Part shown: positions 33,973-41,105 of the stretch, one piece after another
How the letters are laid out: every line of letters begins with the position of its first letter
Position numbering within the stretch: position 1 is the stretch's first letter
Assembly: GCF_000287675.1 (NCBI RefSeq)
Contig: NZ_ALJL01000032.1
Span: 1-41,105, forward strand
DNA from: Lachnoanaerobaculum sp. ICM7
Lineage (GTDB): Bacteria > Bacillota > Clostridia > Lachnospirales > Lachnospiraceae
DNA: 41,105 bases
Direction: 5' to 3'
The notes under the pieces: generated by a model
What the model was told of the DNA's origin: nothing
Database searches by the model: none
The model's input: the letters and a program-made list of their open reading frames with translations, nothing else
Position numbers and translations under genes: made by a program

Positions 33973-34971
33973 ATGAATATTTCAGTTATTGGTTCAGGTA
34001 CTTGGGGTATGGCACTTGCAAGACTCCTATTTGATAACGGGCATAGTATAAAGGTATGGTCTGCAATTGAAAGCGAGATAAAGGAACTTAGAGAAACCCG
34101 TACACATAAAAATCTTCCGGGTGTTGTATTTGATGAAGCGATTCGATTTGAGACTGATTTGGAAGTTGCTATGGAAGGCTCCAAGATTTGTGTGCTTTCA
34201 GTACCTTCAATTTTCACAAGAAGTACTGCGAAAAGAATGGCACCGTTTTATGAAGAAGGACAAATCATTGTAAATGTTGCAAAGGGTATTGAAGAAAATA
34301 CTCTTGAAATACTTACAGAGCAGATTTTGGATGAAATAAAGAATGCAAATGTAGCAGTACTTTCAGGGCCAAGCCATGCTGAAGAGGTGGTAAGACTTCT
34401 GCCTACTACATGTGTAGCCGGAGCAAATGATTTAAAGACTGCTGAGCTGATTCAGTCTGTATTTATGAGTCCGGTATTCAGAGTATATACTTCTACAGAT
34501 ATGCTTGGTATTGAGCTTGGCGGCTCGCTAAAAAATGTTATAGCATTGGCGGCAGGTATCTCAGACGGACTTGGCTATGGTGACAATGCCAAGGCTGCTC
34601 TTATTACCAGAGGAATTGTTGAAATAAGCAGACTCGGTACAGCTATGGGAGCCAGAATAGAGACATTCTACGGGTTGTCAGGTATCGGTGATCTGATAGT
34701 TACCTGTGCAAGTAAGCACAGCAGAAACAGAAAAGCCGGTATGCTTATGGGACAGGGAAAGACCATGGATGAGGCTATGAAAGAAGTGGCAATGGTGGTG
34801 GAAGGCGTATATTCCGCAAAAGCTGCCAAGGCTTTGGCAGATAAATATAATATCTGTATGCCTATTGTTGATGAGGTAAATGCCGTACTTTTTGAAAATA
34901 AGGATCCTAAGCAGGCGGTGGATGCACTGATGCTTAGAGACAGGATATCGGAGAGTATCAAGGGGATGTAA
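33973..34971 (+). CDS. gpsA: Glycerol-3-phosphate dehydrogenase [NAD(P)+]
   Basis: Reduces dihydroxyacetone phosphate to glycerol 3-phosphate for lipid synthesis. Encodes 332 residues. The N-terminal Rossmann motif is [10 protein letters not shown]; then S-G-P-S-H-A-E-E-V and the C-terminal catalytic [28 protein letters not shown]. The ATG at 33973 stands 5 bases after AAGGTG and fits the family start M-N-I-S-V-I-G; a GTG at 33967 is also possible. One base separates its stop from the next ATG. Confidence 0.96.
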   Translation: MNISVIGSGTWGMALARLLFDNGHSIKVWSAIESEIKELRETRTHKNLPGVVFDEAIRFETDLEVAMEGSKICVLSVPSIFTRSTAKRMAPFYEEGQIIVNVAKGIEENTLEILTEQILDEIKNANVAVLSGPSHAEEVVRLLPTTCVAGANDLKTAELIQSVFMSPVFRVYTSTDMLGIELGGSLKNVIALAAGISDGLGYGDNAKAALITRGIVEISRLGTAMGARIETFYGLSGIGDLIVTCASKHSRNRKAGMLMGQGKTMDEAMKEVAMVVEGVYSAKAAKALADKYNICMPIVDEVNAVLFENKDPKQAVDALMLRDRISESIKGM

Positions 34972-34972
34972 G

Positions 34973-37666
34973 ATGAATAAAAATATAGATTACATGGCAA
35001 CCAACTCGCTTGAGGATATAAAATCCTACCTTGGTACGGATTTAGAAGGACTCAGTGAAGAAGCTGTTCAAAAAAACAGGGAGAAGTATGGAGCAAATAA
35101 GGTAAAAAAGGAAAAGAAAAAGTCACTTGCCAAAAAGCTTGAGGAAGCTTTTATAAATCCTTTTACAGTCGTACTTGTTTGTTTAGCTGTTGTATCTACA
35201 GTAACGGATATTGTATTTCCTTTACTGCATATGTTCGGAAATACAAAAAAGGATTTTAATCCTATTACCGTAATTATTATTTTAACAATGGTATTTGTGT
35301 CCGGTGTACTCAGGTTCATTCAGGAGGGCAGAAGCGGTGATGCCGCAGAGAAGCTGCTTGCTATGATTAAAACCACATGTACCGTGACAAGAAAGGATAA
35401 AAATCATATAGAAATTCCTTTGGATGAAGCTGTAGTAGGTGATATAGTTTATCTTTCGGCAGGTGATATGATTCCCGCCGATGTAAGGATAATAGAAGCA
35501 AAGGATCTTTTTGTAAGTCAATCAAGCTTAAGTGGTGAGAGCGAACCTATAGAAAAGCTTGCCGGTGTCTGTGAAAAGAAGGACAATATCACGGAATATA
35601 CAAATATAGCTTTTATGGGAAGCAGTGTTATATCGGGAAGTGCCGCTGCAGTTGTTATAGCGGTCGGAGACAATACGCTTTTCGGTTCAATGACTTTGGC
35701 AATATCCGGTGAGTCTGTAGAAACAAACTTTACAAAGGGAGTCAATGCGGTTTCATGGGTACTTATCAGGTTTATGCTTGTAATGGTACCCTTAGTCTTT
35801 GTTATCAACGGAGTGACAAAGGGCAACTGGATATCGGCATTTTTATTTGCCATATCGGTTGCGGTAGGATTGACACCTGAAATGCTTCCTATGATTGTAA
35901 CAAGTTGCCTTGCAAAAGGTGCTGTATCAATGAGTAAAAAGAAGACTATTGTAAAGAATCTGAATTCTATACAAAACTTCGGAGCTATGGATATTCTGTG
36001 TACAGACAAAACAGGCACATTGACTCAGGACAGAGTAGTACTTGAGTATCATTTGAATATAAAGGGAGATGAGGATTCAAGAGTACTCAGATACGGATAT
36101 CTTAACAGCTACTTTCAGACAGGTTATAAGAATCTTATGGACCTTGCCATAATTCAAAGGACTGAGGAAGAAGAGGAAAACGACTCACAACTTATTGATT
36201 TGTCGGAAAACTACAAAAAAATTGATGAGATACCTTTTGACTTTAATAGAAGAAGATTAACTACTGTAGTACAAAATAATGCAGGTACTATAAAAATGGT
36301 TACAAAGGGAGCGTTTGAAGAAATGCTTTCTATATGTTCTTTTGCGGAATACAACGGAAATGTTCAACCTATAACAAATGACTTTAGACAAAGAATTCTG
36401 GAAACTGCCGATACACTTAATGAAAAAGGGTTTAGAGTGCTTGCAATCGCCAGAAAAGATATAGAAAAGCAAAGTTGTAATGTTGAAGATGAATCTGAAA
36501 TGATTCTTATGGGCTATCTGGCATTCCTTGATCCGCCTAAAGAGTCGGCCGCAAATGCCATAAAAGCGCTGAAAGAGCATGGTGTCAGAACGAAGATTCT
36601 TACAGGTGATAATGAAAAAGTTACAAAAACAATATGTAAGCAGGTCGGTCTTGAAGTAAGAAATATGCTGCTTGGCAGTGATATTGAAAATATGGACGAT
36701 GAAGAGCTTAAGAAAACGGCAGAGATAACAGATGTATTTGCAAAGCTTACTCCAAGTCAGAAATCAAGAGTGGTATCGGTACTTAGAGATAACGGACATA
36801 CTGTAGGCTTTATGGGTGACGGAATAAATGATGCGGCGGCAATGAAGGTTGCGGATATCGGAATTTCTGTGGATACGGCTGTGGATGTGGCAAAGGAGTC
36901 TGCAGATATTATACTTCTTGAAAAGGATCTTATGGTTTTAGAGTCCGGAATCATAGAAGGACGAAAGACATTTGCAAACATGATAAAGTACATTAAGATG
37001 ACGGCTTCATCAAACTTCGGAAATATGTTCTCAGTTTTGGGTGCCAGTGCACTTTTGCCTTTCCTGCCTATGGAGAGCATGCATCTTATTTTGTTGAATC
37101 TGATTTATGACTCATGTTGCAGTGCTATTCCATGGGATAATGTTGATGAAGAATTTATTAAGTTACCGAAAAAATGGGACGCTTCAAGTATTGGCAAATT
37201 TATGGTATGGATAGGGCCTACAAGTTCAATCTTTGACTTTGCAACATTTGCATTTATGTATTTTGTTTTCTGCCCGCATTTTGTAAGCAATGGAGTAACA
37301 TATAATAATCTTGCAAGTCATTTTACCGGTGATAAGCTTAATATGATAAGAGCTTCTTATGTTGCAATGTTTCAGGCAGGATGGTTTGTAGAGTCGATGT
37401 GGAGTCAGTCATTGGTTATACATATGATTCGTACTGTGAAGCTGCCGTTTATACAAAGTCGTGCATCAGCACAGCTTACATTACTGAATTTCTTCGGAAT
37501 AATATTTATTACAATTATTCCGTTTACACTGCTTGGTAAAGTACTGGGATTTTCATCATTGCCTTTATCATTCTTTTTATTTCTTTTGCCATGTGTACTG
37601 GCATATATGATACTTGTAACAGCAGTAAAAAAGGCTTATATTCGCTATCACAAAGAATGGTTGTAA
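34973..37666 (+). CDS. mgtA: Magnesium-transporting P-type ATPase (MgtA type)
   Basis: Encodes 897 residues of the P3B ATPases, which import Mg2+ at the cost of ATP. Order: N-terminal cytoplasmic segment, helices M1-M2 (about 60-120), the actuator with S-L-S-G-E-S-E-P, M4 with [13 protein letters not shown], and the phosphorylation site C-T-D-K-T-G-T-L-T near 345. The hinge G-D-G-I-N-D-A-A follows, then M5-M10. The [11 protein letters not shown] segment separates it from calcium ATPases. It is the last gene of the der-plsY-gpsA run. No magnesium-sensing leader is visible, since only one base separates it from gpsA. Confidence 0.93.
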   Translation: MNKNIDYMATNSLEDIKSYLGTDLEGLSEEAVQKNREKYGANKVKKEKKKSLAKKLEEAFINPFTVVLVCLAVVSTVTDIVFPLLHMFGNTKKDFNPITVIIILTMVFVSGVLRFIQEGRSGDAAEKLLAMIKTTCTVTRKDKNHIEIPLDEAVVGDIVYLSAGDMIPADVRIIEAKDLFVSQSSLSGESEPIEKLAGVCEKKDNITEYTNIAFMGSSVISGSAAAVVIAVGDNTLFGSMTLAISGESVETNFTKGVNAVSWVLIRFMLVMVPLVFVINGVTKGNWISAFLFAISVAVGLTPEMLPMIVTSCLAKGAVSMSKKKTIVKNLNSIQNFGAMDILCTDKTGTLTQDRVVLEYHLNIKGDEDSRVLRYGYLNSYFQTGYKNLMDLAIIQRTEEEEENDSQLIDLSENYKKIDEIPFDFNRRRLTTVVQNNAGTIKMVTKGAFEEMLSICSFAEYNGNVQPITNDFRQRILETADTLNEKGFRVLAIARKDIEKQSCNVEDESEMILMGYLAFLDPPKESAANAIKALKEHGVRTKILTGDNEKVTKTICKQVGLEVRNMLLGSDIENMDDEELKKTAEITDVFAKLTPSQKSRVVSVLRDNGHTVGFMGDGINDAAAMKVADIGISVDTAVDVAKESADIILLEKDLMVLESGIIEGRKTFANMIKYIKMTASSNFGNMFSVLGASALLPFLPMESMHLILLNLIYDSCCSAIPWDNVDEEFIKLPKKWDASSIGKFMVWIGPTSSIFDFATFAFMYFVFCPHFVSNGVTYNNLASHFTGDKLNMIRASYVAMFQAGWFVESMWSQSLVIHMIRTVKLPFIQSRASAQLTLLNFFGIIFITIIPFTLLGKVLGFSSLPLSFFLFLLPCVLAYMILVTAVKKAYIRYHKEWL

Positions 37667-37688
37667 CAGTGAACAAAGCCCTTAAAAA

Positions 37689-39431
37689 TTATTTTTGTTG
37701 TAGATCCGCCTTCGGTGTGGCTACCATTGACCAGTTGGAATGGTAAATCACAAAGCCGGGAGCGGCACCTGCAACTTTTTTTATGTTTTTCTTTTGAATA
37801 TAGTCTACTTCCACTTTATCCGCATCTTTTGCCTTTGAATAAAAAGCGGCAAGTGCGGCAGCTTCTTCATAAGCTCTGTCAGGAAGTTCCTCTTCATTGT
37901 TTGATTTTAAAATTACATGTGAACCGGGTATTCCTTTGGCATGAAACCACCAGTCATTTCCTGTAGCTACTTTAAAAGTAAGCTCTTCATTCTGATAATT
38001 ATTTTTACCCACATATATATCATAACCGTCAGTTGAAATATAGTGATATGGATGAGATGTACTCTTTTTTTGTTTACCGGAAGAATGCTTTTTTATATAA
38101 CCGAAGTCTACAAGCTCCTGACGAATCTGTGAAAGGCTCTCATCATCACTTGAAACATCAAGTGCGGTCTGTATGGAGAGAAGATGCTCAATATCATTTT
38201 TTGTATTTAAAATCTCTTCGCTGAGCGCCTTTGTAGTCCTGCTAAGCTTTGCATACTTATCATAGTATTTCTTTGCATTTTCCTTTGCCGATTTGTTTTT
38301 ATCAAGCGGAATAGTGATTTCTTTGTTATCATCGTAGAAATTCTCTGTTGTAAAGGAGCTCTCTCCTCCTTTAAGGCTGTATCCGTAAGTATTTAAAAGG
38401 TCTCCATATACTCTGTAGATATCCTTTTTATCTGCATCTTGAAGCTGTTTTTCCTGTAAATCATACTTTTTACTTGCTCTTTCCAGTGCGGTATTTACAA
38501 TACGTCGCAAATCCGAACTCTTTTGCCTGTTAAGTACAAAGGCTTCTCTGGAAGAGTAGAAATCATATAGCATCTTGCTGACAGAATCATATGATTCCTT
38601 TTTATATTCCTCACTGTTATATGAATACAGCTCAACGCAAGAAAACTCAAGCGCTTCTTCTTTTCTGTATACTATATTCGGTGAGAAATTGTGAGAGCTT
38701 ATATCATCAAGTAAATTCCTTATTGTATGAAAAAGATGAGTATACTCAAGTTCACTAAGAGATGTGGAAGGAGCCTGTGAGGGGAGAGAAGCTCTTAAAA
38801 CTATTTCCTCAGCTATAAGCGGACTGATACCTGCAAAGTTCATATAAATTGACTTTGACAGAGCATATTCCTTTGATTTTAAAATCTCTATAAACTCCTC
38901 AAGTTCCGTGTTTAATAAATCTTTTTTCTTTAATTCATCAGGCAGGAAATATTCCCTTCCCGGAAGTACTTCTCGTAAAGAACTCATATTTGCGGAGATT
39001 CGTTTAATAGAATCAATTATTTTATTGTTTTCATCGGTAAAGATTATATTGGAATGCTTACCCATTATCTCAACATACATGCATTTATGACTCAGATCAC
39101 CCAGTTCATTTAAATGTTCCAGCTTAAAGCAGAGTATTCTCTCAAGACCCATCTGAAATATATCGGTTATTTTTGCCGTTCCGATATATTTTCTAAGTAA
39201 CATTAAAAAAGCCGGAGCAACCTTTGGGGCCGGTTTATTTACATCGGTAAGATAAACCAGCGGAAGTGAAGCACTTGCAGATATCAAAAGTCTGTATGTC
39301 TTTGCATTGTTCTTTATTGTAAAAATAAGCTCATTTTCTTCAGGCATGGATATTTTTGATATTCTTCCGCCTACAAGCTTTGTATTCAATTCATATGATA
39401 AATTTGATATTACTATGCCGTCAAAAGCCAT
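37689..39431 (-). CDS. rqcH: Ribosome quality control protein RqcH (NFACT family)
   Basis: Binds the obstructed large subunit and guides alanine tailing of stalled peptides. Encodes 580 residues, the usual size, once annotated as fibronectin-binding protein (FbpA). Seen are the NFACT-N start M-A-F-D-G-I-V-I-S-N-L and the K-x-V-G-G-R-I-S-K-I segment. Next come a long coiled coil (about 280-440) and the NFACT-R domain with I-Y-V-G-K-N-N-Y-Q-N-E and W-W-F-H-A-K-G-I-P-G-S-H-V-I-L. The minus-strand SD (AGAGGTAA) is before the ATG. It converges with mgtA across 22 bases. Confidence 0.95.
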   Translation of the reverse strand: MAFDGIVISNLSYELNTKLVGGRISKISMPEENELIFTIKNNAKTYRLLISASASLPLVYLTDVNKPAPKVAPAFLMLLRKYIGTAKITDIFQMGLERILCFKLEHLNELGDLSHKCMYVEIMGKHSNIIFTDENNKIIDSIKRISANMSSLREVLPGREYFLPDELKKKDLLNTELEEFIEILKSKEYALSKSIYMNFAGISPLIAEEIVLRASLPSQAPSTSLSELEYTHLFHTIRNLLDDISSHNFSPNIVYRKEEALEFSCVELYSYNSEEYKKESYDSVSKMLYDFYSSREAFVLNRQKSSDLRRIVNTALERASKKYDLQEKQLQDADKKDIYRVYGDLLNTYGYSLKGGESSFTTENFYDDNKEITIPLDKNKSAKENAKKYYDKYAKLSRTTKALSEEILNTKNDIEHLLSIQTALDVSSDDESLSQIRQELVDFGYIKKHSSGKQKKSTSHPYHYISTDGYDIYVGKNNYQNEELTFKVATGNDWWFHAKGIPGSHVILKSNNEEELPDRAYEEAAALAAFYSKAKDADKVEVDYIQKKNIKKVAGAAPGFVIYHSNWSMVATPKADLQQK

Positions 39432-40053
39432 TTTATTACCTCTATCCTAAACTTAAATCTTAATAGTAATTTTAAAAATACATTATACCACAGTATATCT
39501 ATATATACTGCATTATTTAGAGAAATAAATGAAACTGAAATTTATAGATATTATGTTTTAATAATAATTATGCAACAAAAATATTGAATGTGATTTTCAT
39601 CACCTTGTTAAAAACTTAAACAAAGTTATTTTAGGATATTACAAAATTTATATTGATGTAGAAAAATTGTATGTATTCATAATAAAACACAAAAATCCTT
39701 TATTATTTATATTCACTATGATAGAATAACAAGCATGATGGATGAAAAAATACACAAAAAATACAAGAATCAATGTATATTCTCATTTATTATTGTCTGA
39801 AAATATAAGAAAAATGCTAAATAAGTCTGTAGTAAGGGTTTGAAAACTCTTTTTTTACATCTTTGAGTTAGGCAATACTTACTAATTAAAGCAATTATCA
39901 TCAATGCATAAATTTGCAGAAAGTAATTTGGAAGGAATATCAAATTGATTGTTTTTAGAAAGGAGGAATTAAAAGTATAGTTTACTAAGATTATTTTTCA
40001 TTCCATATAATATTAGATGTTACTAAACTTATACTAGAGGGGGTACTTATTTT
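39432..40053. other. Long AT-rich gap without a convincing gene
   Basis: Some 620 bases between rqcH and the surface-protein gene. It holds the rqcH promoter at its left end. A near-perfect ribosome site, AGAAAGGAGG (39957-39966), has no start codon at the right distance. A perfect TATAAT (40006-40011) about 40 bases before the surface-protein start is its likely -10, with TTTACT (39981-39986) as a weak -35 at a 19-base distance. I see no tRNA, no repeat and only tiny chance frames. Confidence 0.55.
39482..39510 (-). promoter_or_regulatory. Promoter of rqcH with an adjoining inverted repeat
   Basis: On the minus strand TATAAT (plus 39482-39487) has a TG extension one base upstream. Next to it CAGTATAT (39491-39498) and ATATACTG (39503-39510) form a perfect 8-base inverted repeat, where the spacer and -35 would be. 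A repressor or activator could bind there. I see no good -35 box. Confidence 0.5.
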
Positions 40054-41105
40054 GTGAAAAGAACATTCAATAGAATAGCTGCATTGATGTTTGCTTCTAC
40101 ATTAGCATTCATGAATACATTTCCAAGCCAAGGGGCTGTTACAAAGGGAAAGTGGGAATTATCAGGTGATACCTGGAAGTTTTATAATGAAAAGAATGAA
40201 GTCCATAAGGGCTGGGTTGAAACTTCTTCAGGGTGGTATTATCTAGATCCTGAAACAGGAGACATGAAGACCGGATGGCAAAATATAAATGGAGTAGATT
40301 ATTATTTTGACTCTGACAAGGATGGGGTATCGGGACATATGCATACCGGATGGTATAAAAATCCGGAAGGCAAATGGTATTTTTTCAATCCTGATTCTGC
40401 AACAGGTGGAGAAATGCTTACCGGATGGCAGTGGATAGACGGATATTGCTATTATTTTGATCCTACACCGGGAAAAGATTGTGGAGTAATGGTTGTCGGT
40501 AAGACCACACCTGACGGATTTAAAATTAATGAAAACGGTCAATGGACTGATGACTCAGGGAAAGTACAGTATGTTGCAGGAAAGGGGTTCTCAACAAGTA
40601 ATTCCGGAACTACCGGAGGAGGTTCCAATACTTCTACCGATACATCAAAAGATTCCAAATCAAGGAGAGAAAAATCATCAGGGCAGAGACGAAGCCATGG
40701 TGGAAGCAGTTCGGGTGGATCATCAGGAGGAGCAGGGCAGTCAAGCAATCCAAATGAAAAGCCGAAGGCACCTGAAAACAAGGAAGAGAGTAAGCCAAGC
40801 GAGAAGCCAAAGGCACCTGAAAAACAGGAAGAGAGTAAGCCAAGCGAGAAGCCGAAGGCACCTGAAAAACAGGAAGAGAGTAAGCCAAGCGAGAGCGAAA
40901 AGCCTAAAGCACCTGAAAAACAGGAAGAGAGTAAGCCAAACGAGAGCGAAAAGCCAAAGACACCTGAAAATAAGGAAGAGAATAAGCCAAGCGAGAGCGA
41001 GAATGCTCTTACAGACGGTGAATGGTATGGAACAGCTACATGGAGCAGATATAAGCTTCAAAGAGGTTCAAATATCGTTAAGGTAACTATAAAGGACGGA
41101 AAAAT
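40054..41105 (+). CDS. Secreted cell-wall-binding-repeat surface protein, 5' part
   Basis: Open from a GTG at 40054 (SD GAGGGGG) to the right edge, 350 codons. Residues 1-29 form a signal peptide (K-R, then A-A-L-M-F-A-S-T-L-A-F-M, cleavage likely near S-Q-G-A). Residues about 33-160 hold aromatic cell-wall/choline-binding repeats (G-W-V-E-T-S-S-G-W-Y-Y-L-D-P, T-G-W-Q-N-I-N-G-V-D-Y-Y-F-D, T-G-W-Y-K-N-P-E-G-K-W-Y-F-F). A Ser/Gly-rich linker and a charged Pro/Glu/Lys repeat (235-313) follow. The last visible residues, D-G-E-W-Y-G-T-A-T-W...V-K-V-T-I-K-D-G-K, resemble the start of an FMN-binding-like domain. The role is probably on the cell wall; the end is not in view. Confidence 0.85.
   Translation, partial: MKRTFNRIAALMFASTLAFMNTFPSQGAVTKGKWELSGDTWKFYNEKNEVHKGWVETSSGWYYLDPETGDMKTGWQNINGVDYYFDSDKDGVSGHMHTGWYKNPEGKWYFFNPDSATGGEMLTGWQWIDGYCYYFDPTPGKDCGVMVVGKTTPDGFKINENGQWTDDSGKVQYVAGKGFSTSNSGTTGGGSNTSTDTSKDSKSRREKSSGQRRSHGGSSSGGSSGGAGQSSNPNEKPKAPENKEESKPSEKPKAPEKQEESKPSEKPKAPEKQEESKPSESEKPKAPEKQEESKPNESEKPKTPENKEENKPSESENALTDGEWYGTATWSRYKLQRGSNIVKVTIKDGK
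40756..40992 (+). repeat. Tandem 45/51-base coding repeat in the surface protein
   Basis: Five units run end to end: three of 45 bases (40756, 40801, 40846) and two of 51 bases (40891, 40942) that add the codons for Ser-Glu. A partial unit follows. The unit reads E-K-P-K-A-P-E-K-Q-E-E-S-K-P-S. The units are nearly identical in DNA, so copy number can change by slippage or recombination. It probably forms an extended wall-spanning stalk. Confidence 0.92.

Noticed and set aside
34955-34975. Magnesium riboswitch before mgtA
   Set aside because: Only one base separates the gpsA stop and the mgtA start, so there is no room for a leader RNA.
39735-39800. Short frame starting ATGATGGATGAA in the long gap
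   Set aside because: Only about 21 codons, no ribosome site, no recognisable composition; expected by chance in AT-rich DNA.
40634-41061. Several open frames on the minus strand across the surface-protein repeat
   Set aside because: They are mirror frames of a low-complexity repeat, overlap each other in different frames, lack ribosome sites, and give leucine/phenylalanine repeats typical of reading such a repeat backwards.
1-41105. CRISPR arrays, tRNA or rRNA genes, insertion sequences
   Set aside because: I looked for regular direct repeats with spacers, cloverleaf 3' ends and transposase genes and saw none; the only regular repeat is the coding one in the surface protein.

Overview
This is an AT-rich Firmicutes segment, most like a Lachnospiraceae member. 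Supporting signs are the gene chain YqhQ-like (DUF1385)-prmC-prfA, the chain DUF512 protein-der-plsY-gpsA, purine-rich Shine-Dalgarno sites, lipoprotein solute-binding proteins, and a surface protein with cell-wall-binding repeats. An oral genus such as Lachnoanaerobaculum would fit, but I cannot prove the genus from this sequence.

Layout. (1) 1-4566 is an accessory array of eight small related genes (about 155-163 codons each) and one unrelated small gene. The eight fall into three sequence types, here called A, B and C, in the order A, B, C, A, A', B, C, A. Between them lie two short headless reading frames that look like the 3' ends of lost genes. One of them meets the next small gene through a TAATG overlap. 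I read this as an array of orphan immunity genes left by a polymorphic-toxin locus that lies mostly outside the window. One C copy is split at a run of eight A. (2) 4595-10545 is a housekeeping block: rpmE, a DUF1385 membrane protein, prmC, prfA, a branched-chain aminotransferase and a TGS-type nucleoside kinase. (3) 10555-11661 is a HigBA-like toxin-antitoxin pair with its own consensus promoter, followed by a small membrane protein. (4) prs runs leftward at 11718-12893, and a GH2 glycosidase runs rightward at 13199-15253.

(5) 15443-30595 is the most unusual part. It carries two homologous ABC sugar-type import cassettes (lipoprotein plus two permeases each, neither with an ATPase). Around them lie four different phosphoesterase folds (calcineurin-like, metallo-beta-lactamase-like, GDPD and PHP), an MgtC-type membrane protein, and two paralogues of an unrecognised family with a conserved H-x-D-Y-P-P-H-W-H motif. 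There is also a 727-residue regulator that joins a complete LacI-type repressor to a second, cytoplasmic solute-binding-protein domain. A consensus promoter with a LacI-type palindrome lying over its -35 box drives the first cassette. The simplest reading is a regulated system that imports a phosphodiester- or phosphate-containing sugar or polyol compound and takes it apart inside the cell. The substrate is not shown by the sequence.

(6) 30644-39431 is again housekeeping: a DUF512/PDZ protein, der, plsY, gpsA and a MgtA-type P-ATPase in one tight rightward run, with rqcH converging on the other strand. (7) After about 620 bases without a gene comes the start of a secreted surface protein with cell-wall-binding repeats and a 45/51-base tandem repeat. 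It runs off the right edge.
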